Source of the DNA: DATMBF01 sp035559595
Lineage (GTDB): Bacteria; Bacteroidota; Ignavibacteria; UBA10030
Assembly: GCA_035559595.1 (NCBI GenBank)
Contig: DATMBF010000019.1
Coordinates: 1-64,000 of the forward strand
DNA length: 64,000 nt
Direction: 5' to 3'
The position numbers and the translations under genes are program-made. The notes beneath the pieces were generated by a model. The model was not told where the DNA came from. It saw nothing but the letters and a program-made list of their open reading frames with translations, and ran no database searches. This document shows, piece by piece, positions 7,880-16,918 of this stretch. Each line of letters starts with the position of its first letter. Position 1 is the stretch's first letter.

Positions 7880-9118
7880 CTACCCCATGTACTTTCTCAA
7901 ACACAAGCTCGTGTTCGTCCCCCCGAAGCCAAATCCGTTGGAGAGAGCGACGCGGATGTCCTTCTTGCGGGCGACGTTCGGTACGTAGTCGAGATCACAT
8001 TCGGGATCCGGGACTTCCTGATTGATCGTCGGTGGGAGAACCCCCTGATGAATTGCCAGAATAGTAAAAGCTGCTTCAATCGCCGCTGCCGCTCCAAGCA
8101 AATGCCCGGTCATCGATTTTGTTGAGCTCACGGCGAGCTTGTACGCATGATCTCCAAAAACAGTTTTGATCGCTTGCGTCTCTGCGATGTCTCCCAACTC
8201 CGTTGAGGTGCCGTGCGCGTTGATGTAATCGACTTCTTCTGCTCGCACACCGGACCATTGTAAAGCCAATTTCATCGCACGTGCAGCTCCCTCCCCCCCT
8301 TCGGCCGGCGCCGTGATGTGATACGCATCGGCGCTCAGACCGCACCCGAGAATCTCCGCGTAAATCCGCGCCCCACGCTTCTTTGCATGTTCCAGTTCTT
8401 CAATCACCATCACCGCCACACCTTCGCCGAGCACAAATCCATCACGATTCTTGTCAAACGGTCGCGACGCTTTCTGCGGCTCAGCATTTCTCCGCGAAAG
8501 CGCACGAGCGGCGGAGAACCCCGCAAAGCCGAGCGGATTGATCGGTGCTTCACTCCCTCCCACAATCATCACATCCGCTTCATCTCGCCGGATGCAATGA
8601 AAACCGTCGGCAATCGCATGGTTGCCGGTCGCACAAGCCGACACAACGCTGTAGTTTGGCCCTTTCGCTCCGGTTCGAATTGCCGCATACCCGGATGCTG
8701 TATTAATGATCGAAGCAGGAACAAAGAACGGCGAAACCCTCCTCGGGCCTTCTTTTGCAATCAAAACAGATGTGTCGTAGATATTCTGAATCCCTCCAAT
8801 CCCCGAACCAATCACGGCACCCACGCGCTCGGCATTCTGAGAAGTGATTTTCAGACAGGAATCTTTCAGAGCTTCAAACGTTGCGGCGGTGGAATATTGC
8901 AAGAAGAGATCGAAGCGGGAGAGCTCTTTCGGCTCGAAAAACGGCTTGGCATCGAAGCCCTTGACCTCGGCGGCAATCTTTGTCGGATAAGGAGTCGTGT
9001 CTAGCTTCGTTACGAGTCCGACACCAGAAACCCCTTTGATGCAATTCTCCCAAGACTCTTTTGTGGTTAATCCAAGGGGAGTGATCATGCCGATACCCGT
9101 AACGACGACGCGTCTCAT
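7880..9118 (-). CDS. fabF: Beta-ketoacyl-ACP synthase II
   Basis: 412 residues, the usual KAS-II length. Catalytic triad visible: Cys162 in SACATGNHAI, His in INAHGTSTELGD, His in TKSMTGHLLGAA; the C-terminal SNGFGFGGTN glycine-rich loop is present. It condenses malonyl-ACP with acyl-ACP in fatty-acid elongation. No acpP or other fab gene is adjacent. It is the last gene of a tight minus-strand unit (3-base gap from the LolA-like gene), so it may be a secondary FabF serving envelope lipid needs; that is inference. Confidence 0.95.
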   Translation of the reverse strand: MRRVVVTGIGMITPLGLTTKESWENCIKGVSGVGLVTKLDTTPYPTKIAAEVKGFDAKPFFEPKELSRFDLFLQYSTAATFEALKDSCLKITSQNAERVGAVIGSGIGGIQNIYDTSVLIAKEGPRRVSPFFVPASIINTASGYAAIRTGAKGPNYSVVSACATGNHAIADGFHCIRRDEADVMIVGGSEAPINPLGFAGFSAARALSRRNAEPQKASRPFDKNRDGFVLGEGVAVMVIEELEHAKKRGARIYAEILGCGLSADAYHITAPAEGGEGAARAMKLALQWSGVRAEEVDYINAHGTSTELGDIAETQAIKTVFGDHAYKLAVSSTKSMTGHLLGAAAAIEAAFTILAIHQGVLPPTINQEVPDPECDLDYVPNVARKKDIRVALSNGFGFGGTNTSLCLRKYMG

Positions 9119-9121
9119 GGC

Positions 9122-9832
9122 CTACTCCTTTTCTTTTCGCTCGAACTGCTCGTCGGTGAGACCCACGTTGAGTTTGTAATTTGTGAATTTGATCTTGATG
9201 GTTCCCGACTGGATCGCCTGGCGCACGCGATCGGGTCGGGGCGAAAACTCCGGCTCAACCTCCACCATCTTATCCTGAGGCTCCTGCCGAAGAGCTTCAA
9301 TCCTCACCTGCACCGATTTCGGCATCGGGACAGAATCGACCATCTCGTACTCGTAGAAGATAGTGACCGTCCTCCCTTCTCCCATTACGGTCTCCATTTT
9401 GGTAATTGTCCAGGAGTCTGGATCAACCCAAAGAAAGAGCTGTCGAAGTCTCGTCCTCTCACTCTTTGCTGCAAGCTGAAGTTTATGGTGGAGTTTCATT
9501 TCCACAGTATCCCATCCCGTCACCGTTACATCATAGCGCTCGAGCAGAATCGCAGGATTTAACACCACCCCTTCACGCGGAATCATCGCGAAGTTTTTCG
9601 ATTCCAGATGAATCCTGTCGGGCTGCTTGTATTTCAGAATCCCCTGCACGTTCGGCATACGAAGACGTTCCATGTTCACTTCAGCCTCGATGTTCGCCTC
9701 GAAATCCTTAACTCGAGAAAAGGTCGCCTGTTCAACACGCGAAAGAATTTCCCGCCCTGTGAGCGACTGCGGATCAAGATCGTACCGGATAACCAGGCAG
9801 ACAACGAGCAGCAATTCCGGACGATACCTCAT
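9122..9832 (-). CDS. LolA-like outer-membrane lipoprotein-sorting protein
   Basis: 236 residues from the ATG at 9832, which overlaps the stop of the symporter gene (ATGA) and yields a hydrophobic start (RYRPELLLVVCLVI). Body features: NIEAEVNMERLRMPNVQGILKY, KPDRIHLES-type strand (QPDRIHLESKNFAMIPREG), WVDPDSWTITKME, and a basic-acidic C-terminus. This resembles the LolA/LppX-like fold of half-barrel lipoprotein carriers. A longer in-frame reading upstream overlaps the symporter and is not credible. It probably handles a lipoprotein or lipid in the periplasm. Confidence 0.65.
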   Translation of the reverse strand: MRYRPELLLVVCLVIRYDLDPQSLTGREILSRVEQATFSRVKDFEANIEAEVNMERLRMPNVQGILKYKQPDRIHLESKNFAMIPREGVVLNPAILLERYDVTVTGWDTVEMKLHHKLQLAAKSERTRLRQLFLWVDPDSWTITKMETVMGEGRTVTIFYEYEMVDSVPMPKSVQVRIEALRQEPQDKMVEVEPEFSPRPDRVRQAIQSGTIKIKFTNYKLNVGLTDEQFERKEKE

Positions 9833-11280
9833 GCTTTCTCCATGAAAGGCTTCCACTTCTCTTCTGAAGAAGGCTCCGTCATCCAGCTCACGACGAACAA
9901 CGCCAGAATCGACACCCCAGCTGCCGGAATGATAATGTAATCCGTCTCCACCAGCGGCTCTTCGAGAATGAAGTTCGCCGCTGTTACCAGAAGCGTAACG
10001 CCCATCCCAGATGCAATTGACGCGACGCCGCCCGCCACAGTGACACGCTTCCACAAAAACGCGGCGAGGAGCGCCGGGGTAATCCCGGCTCCAACCATAG
10101 TGTATGCAGTGAAAGCCATATCAAGAATGCTTTTAAACTTGCTGGCAAGAAGATATGCGAGAATGCCCAAGAGCACGACCCACAGGCGTTGAAACCGGAC
10201 GATGCTTTCCTGAGAAGCTCCCGGATTGACAAAACGCTGATAGAAGTCCCTTGTGACGTTTGTCGACGGAATCATGAGGTACGAATTCGCTGTCGACAGA
10301 ATGATAGCAACCGCTGCGCAGAGGAGGAGAACTCCACCCCACAGGGGAAGGTCGAACCGCGCCATGTGCAAAATGATGGTTTCAGAGGCCGCCTTATCAA
10401 TTGAACCATCAGGAAGGGCGAACGGAGCCACTGTCATATACTTTGAGCTTCCGATAATCGCAAGCGTCGCAAGGGCTGTCTCGACAACAACGACCCCAAT
10501 AATCATGCCGATGACGGCTTTTTTTGCAGCATTCTCATCTCGTGCCGAAAAGAATTTCTGATACATCCCACTCTCTCCTAAGAGAAGGAAGAATGTCGGT
10601 AGAAAGATTCCCGTCGCCCACCACGCATCATGCTGACCGAAGATCTCAAATCGGTCGGCCGGCAGCGTCATCAACTGGTCTATACCACCAACGGCTGCCA
10701 AGGCCAGCGGAAGGGCAAGCAAAACGCCGAACGTCATCACAATCCCGTTAAACAAATCCACGGAAATAATCGAGACCATTCCGGCGAGTACCGTGAAGAG
10801 AATGACAAACGCGCATGCAATAACGCGGCCATATTCGGGATCGATGCCTGTGAGGATATTCAGGAGCCGTCCGCCGCCGCGATACTGATAGCCGACAATC
10901 GTGAGGTAGGCAATGGTTATTGCCGAGCTCCCCAGAATCCGCGCCCATTGGTTGTAGCGTTTCTCGAGAATGTCCGCTACGGTATACTGGGAAATGCGCC
11001 TCACCTTTGGGGCAAGAAAATAGACCACCGCGATCCCCACCCAAGCCCCCGCGCTGAACCACAATTCGGAAAATCCCATCCGGAACGCAAGTCCCGCCCC
11101 GCCAAACAGACTGCCCGACCCAATCCAACTGCACACAAGCGTTCCGACGAGCAAGAACGTCGAGGTCTTCCTTCCCGCGACCATAAAATCATCCTGTGTC
11201 TTCACCGACCGACTTTTGTACATTGCGATCGCGCTCAGTCCAAGGAGATAGACGACTACGGCAATGATGTAGATATCCAT
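9829..11280 (-). CDS. Sodium:solute symporter (SSS family)
   Basis: 483 residues, about 13 hydrophobic segments starting MDIYIIAVVVYLLGLSAIAMY, with SSS-type blocks (KTSTFLLVGTLVCSWIGSGSLFGGAGLAF, YTVADILEKRYN, SVDLFNGIVMTFGV, SAIDLFN-like core and a long C-terminal half). It would import a small organic solute with Na+. The substrate cannot be told: close relatives take proline, pantothenate, sugars or short acids. It is 12 bases downstream of the ABC-2 permease gene and overlaps the LolA-like gene, so all appear to be one transcript. Confidence 0.9.
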   Translation of the reverse strand: MDIYIIAVVVYLLGLSAIAMYKSRSVKTQDDFMVAGRKTSTFLLVGTLVCSWIGSGSLFGGAGLAFRMGFSELWFSAGAWVGIAVVYFLAPKVRRISQYTVADILEKRYNQWARILGSSAITIAYLTIVGYQYRGGGRLLNILTGIDPEYGRVIACAFVILFTVLAGMVSIISVDLFNGIVMTFGVLLALPLALAAVGGIDQLMTLPADRFEIFGQHDAWWATGIFLPTFFLLLGESGMYQKFFSARDENAAKKAVIGMIIGVVVVETALATLAIIGSSKYMTVAPFALPDGSIDKAASETIILHMARFDLPLWGGVLLLCAAVAIILSTANSYLMIPSTNVTRDFYQRFVNPGASQESIVRFQRLWVVLLGILAYLLASKFKSILDMAFTAYTMVGAGITPALLAAFLWKRVTVAGGVASIASGMGVTLLVTAANFILEEPLVETDYIIIPAAGVSILALFVVSWMTEPSSEEKWKPFMEKA

Positions 11281-11292
11281 ACGAATCCTTAT

Positions 11293-12129
11293 CTAGGAAA
11301 GAATGTCCTTCCGTTTAAAGATGAGCCAGGCGGAAACAGAACTTACCATGGACGACACCCCAAGGACAATTACAGCAGAGTGAATCTCGTCCCAGGGAAT
11401 CGGATCCAAAAAGAGCCTGCGCCAGTGATTAAGGTAGGTCGTAAACAGATAGGGATGCGCCGGTTGAAGCGCCTCCAATGGTAACAATGTCAGAACGTTA
11501 AAGACAATCAGCACTCCCATCGTCGCGACGATGGGTCCTATGGCATTCTCAACAAACGAAGAGAAGAACAAGGCAATGCTTGCAACCGTGAGCATTGACC
11601 AGGACGCGAAAATATACGCCGCAAAAAATCGCCACGCAACATCGGACTCGGGGAGAATCAGAATCCCGCGATCAAACACGAGCATCTCCCCGCCACCCAG
11701 GAGACTGAGCGCATAGAGAACGCTGAACAACCCGAGAAAGAAAACGAATGTAACCGTATACAAAAGAGTTGTGAGATATTTTGCTAAAAAGATACGGCCA
11801 CGGGAAACGGGCCGCGTCAGGATAAGTCGGTACGTACCTGCCGTCGCCTCTCCTGCGAGTTGATCGCCTGCAACAAACGAGATGAGAAGAGGAATGTGAA
11901 ACCAGAGGCTGTACATCATTTCCCGCGCAACAAACCAGCCGTTGAAGAGATTTCCCACCATGAGGAAATCCTGCTCCAGTACTCGCAGCGAACGGGCAAG
12001 GAATCTCCCTCCTTCGACTTTCATCGCGTACTCTGCTATTGCCAGCACGATGGCGACGATAATGAAGCCGAGATACGTTCGCTTCTTCAAGAACGTCTTC
12101 AGAATTTCGTAGTACAGAAGACGTGCCAT
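11293..12129 (-). CDS. ABC-2 type transporter permease
   Basis: 278 residues with six hydrophobic segments and the ABC-2 hallmark RLILTRPVSRGRIFLAKYLTTLLY after the second segment. It starts directly at the end of the ATPase gene (adjacent bases 12129/12130). Together they form a simple two-gene ABC exporter or membrane-modifying transporter of the drug/antibiotic or gliding type. Substrate unknown. Confidence 0.88.
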   Translation of the reverse strand: MARLLYYEILKTFLKKRTYLGFIIVAIVLAIAEYAMKVEGGRFLARSLRVLEQDFLMVGNLFNGWFVAREMMYSLWFHIPLLISFVAGDQLAGEATAGTYRLILTRPVSRGRIFLAKYLTTLLYTVTFVFFLGLFSVLYALSLLGGGEMLVFDRGILILPESDVAWRFFAAYIFASWSMLTVASIALFFSSFVENAIGPIVATMGVLIVFNVLTLLPLEALQPAHPYLFTTYLNHWRRLFLDPIPWDEIHSAVIVLGVSSMVSSVSAWLIFKRKDILS

Positions 12130-13047
12130 TCAGACCTCTGAACTCTCACCGGTGATAGAAAGAAAATAGTCTTCCAGCGATCGGCGCGGGATCAATGACT
12201 TCACCGAAACCCCTTTTCGGACGAGCTCTTTATTGAGTCGGGGAACATCCGCAAAGGGCATGGAAATCTGAAATGTGCCGTTTCGTTCGACAAATCGTCG
12301 ACGGAAGACTCTCGACTTCAGGACAGAAGCAATTTTCGACCTAGGCTCTCCGCTCAGAAGAACGTAGGTCTCTCCTTCGTCCAGCAATTTCGAAACCTCT
12401 CCTTGCACTACCATTTCGCCTTTGTTGATGATGCCCATTCGCGTTGCGACCATCTCGATTTCATGAAGAAGGTGGGAAGAGAGAAGAATGGTCTTCTTCT
12501 GATCGCGCGAGAGAGTAACGATAAGATCGCGGACTTCCCGCATCCCCTGCGGATCGAGTCCGCTTGTCGGTTCGTCCAGAATGACCAACTGTGGATCGGT
12601 CAGGAGGGCCTGGGCAATGCCGAGGCGTTGCTTCATGCCGTGGGAGAAGGTTCTGACTTTGTCTCTGGCACGCGAGGCAAGTCCGACCAGCTCAAGCACT
12701 TCATGGATTCTTTTTCTCGAGACACCACCGTTGAGCGCACCGACGATCTCGAGATTTCGTTCAGCGGTGAGATAGAGATAGAAGTCCGGCTTTTCAACGA
12801 TCCCGGCGACCCACGCCAGGGCTCGTTCCCGCTCCCGCTCGAGCGAGTAGCCGAAAAGCTCCACGCTTCCCGAGGTGGGTTTGATCAACGACAAGAGCAT
12901 GCGGATGGTCGTGCTCTTCCCCGCTCCATTCTGCCCAAGGAAACCAAAAACGTCGCCAGCAAAAACCTCAAGGTTCACACCTCGAACAGCCCAGCGATCT
13001 TTGAACTTCTTGCTGAGATTGTGAGTCCGTAAAACAACGTCAGCCAC
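12130..13047 (-). CDS. ABC transporter ATP-binding protein
   Basis: 305 residues: Walker A GQNGAGKSTT near residue 40, signature FSHGMKQRLGIAQAL, Walker B LVILDEPTSGLDP, switch His in LLSSHLLHEIE, and a C-terminal extension of about 80 residues typical of ABC-2 (DrrA/CcmA-like) ATPases. It energises the permease encoded next. It is the first gene of the five-gene minus-strand unit ending in fabF; the 13.05-13.8 kb debris zone lies upstream. Confidence 0.93.
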   Translation of the reverse strand: MADVVLRTHNLSKKFKDRWAVRGVNLEVFAGDVFGFLGQNGAGKSTTIRMLLSLIKPTSGSVELFGYSLERERERALAWVAGIVEKPDFYLYLTAERNLEIVGALNGGVSRKRIHEVLELVGLASRARDKVRTFSHGMKQRLGIAQALLTDPQLVILDEPTSGLDPQGMREVRDLIVTLSRDQKKTILLSSHLLHEIEMVATRMGIINKGEMVVQGEVSKLLDEGETYVLLSGEPRSKIASVLKSRVFRRRFVERNGTFQISMPFADVPRLNKELVRKGVSVKSLIPRRSLEDYFLSITGESSEV

Positions 13048-13817
13048 AGTATCCTTTCAGGCGAGTGAATTTGAAAACGTGGTCAAAGTAGAAGAAAAAG
13101 GAGGGAATAGCAATATCAGGCGACAGAAAGGGATGAGATGAAGGAATCGTAGTCCGACATTCTCGCGAAAAAGAACTCTTCGAGATTGAGACGATCGGGA
13201 CAATCGCGCGAAACTGGGGCGCCGGCTCTAAAGGTCGAGATGGCATCAACAGTGTCGATTGCCACCATCCCAATTTCCGGCACTGAAGCTCTCAAGCGTT
13301 TGTTTGAAAACGCCGAAATAGACTCGCCATGTATTCTTCTGAGTCTGTGTAACACCCGCGGAAGAAGCGGTGTCGGAGCCGCTGATTTCTCTTAACAGCA
13401 TCACAAAGATCACGGCGATCTTGTGAGTATATGTCGGAGCAATGATGCCGAGGTCATTGCGCCGCTGGACTGTCTGGATAAGCTCCGGCAGCCAGTCCCA
13501 CCGCTCCCCTTGAGCGATCACCGCCTGATACGCGGTGATTCCTCGTCGTATCGCCCTTCAGCGAACGCGACATGGCCGTAGCACAAGGTATCCTGCTGCG
13601 AAGTTGCAGGAATTGTATGGGGAAAATGATGACGGGGTGGATGAGAAGGGAATGCCGGAAGCGTGCTAGCGGAATTTGGAGATGATGCATCAGATTGCAG
13701 GGCTTTCAATCGCGATGACAGCGATGCGAAGGCGGGACAAGAATCCTGCATCTTGAATCCAGAACTCCGCAACTCCAAACTCTGAACTCGAACCCCGGAG
13801 TTCGAAACTTACCTTCG
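13048..13817. other. 770-base stretch with no intact gene; possible coding debris
   Basis: No full-length gene is visible. Two minus-strand pieces look protein-like: one at about 13246-13545 containing AYQAVIAQGERWDWLPEL, and another at 13116-13280 in a different frame containing VPEIGMVAIDTVDAISTF and LNLEEFFFARMSDYDSF. They could be halves of one gene broken by frameshifts. I recognise neither; the first has only a faint resemblance to small helical effector-associated domains. Confidence 0.35.
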
Positions 13818-13891
13818 TGACCCCGGCGCGAATCGAACGCGCAACCTACAGCTTAGAAGGCTGTTGCTCTATCCAATTGAGCTACGGGGTC
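13818..13891 (-). tRNA. tRNA-Arg (anticodon TCT)
   Basis: The minus strand folds as a full cloverleaf: acceptor GACCCCG/CGGGGTC, D-stem GCTC/GAGC, anticodon stem ACAGC/GCTGT with loop CTTCTAA (anticodon TCT, reading AGA), and T-arm GCGCG-TTCGATT-CGCGC. Discriminator base is A; CCA is not encoded. 74 bases, no intron. Confidence 0.97.
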
Positions 13892-13920
13892 ATGCTATGT
13901 TTTCCGACCTCGCGAGTGTA

Positions 13921-13949
13921 AAGATACGAAAGGGATCGAGGGAAGGCAA
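13921..13949 (-). promoter_or_regulatory. Probable promoter of tRNA-Arg
   Basis: On the minus strand TTGCCT (plus 13944-13949), 17 bases, then TATCTT (plus 13921-13926). The -10 ends 30 bases before the mature tRNA 5' end, allowing a short leader. Match to consensus is moderate. Confidence 0.4.
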
Positions 13950-14011
13950 GACGGTAAAACATGCCCGTAGCACAAGATTTCTCCCCTGTCAACACAACGA
14001 AGATTACCAAT

Positions 14012-14128
14012 TCAATCGACAGTTCTCTTCAAAAGTGAGAGAATGAACAGCATCACGACAAAGATCCCGGCACTGATGAACCAATCATCCAGCCGATTTC
14101 CGAAGTAAACGGACTCGAACAATTGCAT
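14012..14128 (-). CDS. 38-residue single-pass membrane peptide, possibly a truncated MscS N-terminus
   Basis: The minus strand reads MQLFESVYFGNRLDDW and then a hydrophobic segment (ISAGIFVVMLFILSLL) ending KRTVD, preceded by a very strong ribosome site (AAGGAGG, five to six bases upstream). The opening resembles N-termini of small mechanosensitive-channel (MscS) proteins, but there is no sign of the rest: the sequence after the stop is non-coding up to the tRNA. It is either a tiny genuine membrane peptide or the stump of a deleted channel gene. Confidence 0.45.
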   Translation of the reverse strand: MQLFESVYFGNRLDDWFISAGIFVVMLFILSLLKRTVD

Positions 14129-14151
14129 TCTTCCTCCTTACGCCTTTTGCC

Positions 14152-14198
14152 AAAAAAACGCCAAAAGCGTTGGGATGCAAACTCACCCGCAACGCTTT
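14152..14198 (-). terminator. Rho-independent terminator after the DUF5916 gene
   Basis: On the minus strand AAAGCGTTG pairs with CAACGCTTT across a 17-base loop, followed by TGGCG and a run of seven T. It lies 109 bases beyond the stop of the DUF5916 outer-membrane gene and just before the 38-residue ORF. Confidence 0.7.
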
Positions 14199-14306
14199 CT
14201 CGGTCATAAAGGTCGCTATCTATATACTAAACGATTTTTCGAATGATGCAACCCCTTCGAGAAAATCCTCGAACAGGATTTGATCCATGATGTTGTCTTG
14301 CTGGAA

Positions 14307-16478
14307 CTAAAAATAATACAGATACTTCACCTTCAACACTCCCGCTCGCGCAGTCGTGTTCATCCGCGACGGCAAAGGATTTCCCAGTGCATCGACTCCC
14401 CGCTCACGATTCTGCAACTCGTTGATCGCAAGATAAATCCAGCTCTTCGGCAAGAAACTGTACTGAAACAGCAGTCCGGCCACCACCTGCTCCAGTTTTC
14501 CGGTCGAGCGCACATAAACCTGATCAAGATACACGCGGACGCTCAAGTCATTGATGGGCGTAATGGAAAGAAACGGACGCGCGTTGTACGTCGCCTCTTC
14601 CAGTCTTCCGTCGGGATTTCCCTCGAAGAAGGCATTAAACGAGGTTCCCACGTTGAGCATGTTCGTTGCGTTCCAGGAAAAGTAGCTCCCGAGCCAGGAA
14701 TAGGACGCCAGATACGACCTCAAGAAATTAAAAGTGCGCGAGTAACCGCCCCAAAGATTCGCACTCCACCGGGGGGAAATGTTGTACCACGATGAGAGCG
14801 TAATCTCGCGAGAGTTAAACGACTTGTCAAAGTCTTTCGACCTTCCCATCAACACTGTGATCTCGTACCCCCAATTGTTTCTGAGTTGCATGTTAAAACC
14901 AAAAAGCCCCAAACGGTCCGTGTAAGCATCAACTTTTTCGTAGTTCAGCAAACCGCCGGCGTAGATCAAAATCTGCCGAATATACCCTTTGTCGAAATAC
15001 CATCGTGGTCCGCCAAGAGCTACAAACTCGCCTGTCCCTCTCCAGGGCACGAATCCGACTTCATTGATGTCGAATTCTTCTCCGACGTATCGACCACGAA
15101 TACCAGCGAAGATCTTCTCTGAAAACATGAGAAAACCGCTCGATGCGGCATAGTCACCTGCTCCGTTCTTGAACGATCGTGCAAGCTGATACGATAGCTG
15201 CCAGCTTGATGTGCGAAACGCGCCATCGATATCGATCACTCCGTTCTCCCCTCCGGGAGTATGCTTCCCCACAAACAACAGTCCAATCGAGGAATTCCCG
15301 AAGATTTGTCTCTTGATTCTTGCGGAGCTGAAGAACGCCTCGTCCTCCCGCAACCTTGTACTGCCGAGGAGGTAGTCTTTTTCGCCCGTCATCGCAATGA
15401 AGCCGCCGTACTCCCACTCGCCGATCCGGCCGAAGGCTTTGGTTCCAAGAATCAAGGGCACCTCCGACCCATCCGGGAGTTTCTTGCCGATGCGACGCGA
15501 ATAGAAAAGCTCGAGCGGACGATAGAATCCTGATCCACGCTCACGACCCGATGGCATGAATACCTCATTTCCCTGGGTAAAGAACGGTCGCCGCTCGTTG
15601 AAGTATGTTTCGTACCGAGAGATGTTGAAGGTGAACGGATCAGCTTCGATCTGAGCGAAATCAGGGTTCGCTGTGAGCTGGAATGTCAAGGATTGAGAAG
15701 GATTATAAAAGATATCGATACCTGCGTTCGGCTCTCCCTTGTAAGCTCCTTCCCGGATGTAACTCGCTTTCGAAATCGCCACGGGATAGACTTCGAGGTT
15801 CATCCCTTTTACGGAAGGTCTGAACCCTTCAAAAACAAGCTGACCGAACTTCGAAACACGTTGACCTTCGTTCTCTTCGTACTTGCACCAGTAGAGATTT
15901 TCGGAGAGCCAAGGAATCCAACGATCGAAATCGAGTCCCCACACCATCAGCGTCTCATCATACTGAATTGTGCGGTACGGAATCTCCATCTCCACCACAT
16001 ACCCCCACTCGTACACCTTTGCCGCAGAGAACCAGACACCATCCCAGTTATAATCACGATTTCTCGCATCATCAAGGAGGCGCGAATCTGCTTTTACGCC
16101 GGAGGCGCTCACCGCAAATTTGTAGGCAGTCCGCTTGTCACCAAACGTGTCCAGCATAATCGAAACCATATCCCCTGCAAAACTGTCGAGCGTGCCTGTT
16201 GTTTGCTGGATGTTCCCTTTCTCATCGTAACAAATAATGAGGCAGTAAAGCGATTGTTGCGTCGTCAGGACCTTTGCAACCGTACGCCGGGATGGTTCTT
16301 TGCCGTAATATGGTTGGTGCTGGAAAAAATCGTCCGTTGAATCTGCAGCATCCCATACCTCATCGACAATCCCATCAACGACGACCTCAGCAGGTGCAAC
16401 CCGCAGAACAAGACGCTTCTGATCATTTTGCGCGGTGGCGATCAGAGGAAAAAGGAAAACGAGGAGTAAACGTTTCAT
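14307..16478 (-). CDS. DUF5916 outer-membrane protein with N-terminal CBM9/DOMON-like domain
   Basis: About 723 residues from the ATG at 16478 (MKRLLLVFLFPLIATAQ, a clean signal peptide); an upstream start at 16529 would put 17 extra residues before the signal. Residues about 20-190 form a CBM9-like sandwich (VDGIVDEVWDAAD, VVEMEIPYRTI), followed by the DUF5916 barrel (NPDFAQIEADPFTFN, ETYFNERRPFFTQG) ending in VKYLYYF. This architecture is common in Bacteroidota-type outer membranes; function is not established. It stands alone, followed by a terminator. Confidence 0.85.
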   Translation of the reverse strand: MKRLLLVFLFPLIATAQNDQKRLVLRVAPAEVVVDGIVDEVWDAADSTDDFFQHQPYYGKEPSRRTVAKVLTTQQSLYCLIICYDEKGNIQQTTGTLDSFAGDMVSIMLDTFGDKRTAYKFAVSASGVKADSRLLDDARNRDYNWDGVWFSAAKVYEWGYVVEMEIPYRTIQYDETLMVWGLDFDRWIPWLSENLYWCKYEENEGQRVSKFGQLVFEGFRPSVKGMNLEVYPVAISKASYIREGAYKGEPNAGIDIFYNPSQSLTFQLTANPDFAQIEADPFTFNISRYETYFNERRPFFTQGNEVFMPSGRERGSGFYRPLELFYSRRIGKKLPDGSEVPLILGTKAFGRIGEWEYGGFIAMTGEKDYLLGSTRLREDEAFFSSARIKRQIFGNSSIGLLFVGKHTPGGENGVIDIDGAFRTSSWQLSYQLARSFKNGAGDYAASSGFLMFSEKIFAGIRGRYVGEEFDINEVGFVPWRGTGEFVALGGPRWYFDKGYIRQILIYAGGLLNYEKVDAYTDRLGLFGFNMQLRNNWGYEITVLMGRSKDFDKSFNSREITLSSWYNISPRWSANLWGGYSRTFNFLRSYLASYSWLGSYFSWNATNMLNVGTSFNAFFEGNPDGRLEEATYNARPFLSITPINDLSVRVYLDQVYVRSTGKLEQVVAGLLFQYSFLPKSWIYLAINELQNRERGVDALGNPLPSRMNTTARAGVLKVKYLYYF

Positions 16479-16645
16479 AACTGAAACCATGATTTGAGTG
16501 ACGGATGAGTGGTTTGATGGGGGAAACAACTCAATCCCGTTTACGAGAGATGGGGAGAAAAAGTTTTGGAGGCAGTCGGCGGAGTGTCGCTAAAACAGGA
16601 CAGGTCCCCCCTGAAAGGAGGGAGAGAAAATCAGTGTGGGCTCAG

Positions 16646-16861
16646 CTATTGACAACACTCCCTCGGCACAATCGACCCGTCCGCCCTATCCTTGCAGAGA
16701 TCGGTTTTCGGATCGAGATAAACACTTCCGCTTCCGCATTTTGAGCGGTCCGGCTCATTGGGATCTTCGCACGAAAAGTTGATCGACATTGCCGTAACAA
16801 AGAGCAGCCCTACCACGATGTGCAAGACAACCTCTCGAATGTCCCTTTGATGTGAGTTCAT
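16646..16861 (-). CDS. Small Cys-rich lipoprotein
   Basis: 71 residues: an N-terminal hydrophobic segment (VVLHIVVGLLFVTAMSINFSC) with a probable lipobox at Cys31, then a short acidic mature part with four more cysteines (KCGSG, DLCKD, ECCQ). Paired cysteines suggest disulfides in the periplasm. The family is not recognised. It lies between the GT9 gene and the DUF5916 gene on the same strand but with gaps of about 60 and 170 bases, so it may have its own promoter. Confidence 0.55.
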   Translation of the reverse strand: MNSHQRDIREVVLHIVVGLLFVTAMSINFSCEDPNEPDRSKCGSGSVYLDPKTDLCKDRADGSIVPRECCQ

Positions 16862-16918
16862 AGAATCCTTTTAAAGATAATAGATAAAGAAGCAAATAAA
16901 CAGGCGATCGGCGCTGAG

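Noticed and set aside
9833..10054. Possible 74-residue N-terminal extension of the LolA-like protein
   Set aside because: It would overlap the end of the symporter gene and is Gly/Arg/His-rich nonsense; ATG 9832 overlaps the stop in the usual ATGA manner and gives a hydrophobic start.
10630..11484. A 284-residue open frame on the plus strand
   Set aside because: Antisense to the sodium symporter; highly charged, low-complexity product typical of mirror frames.
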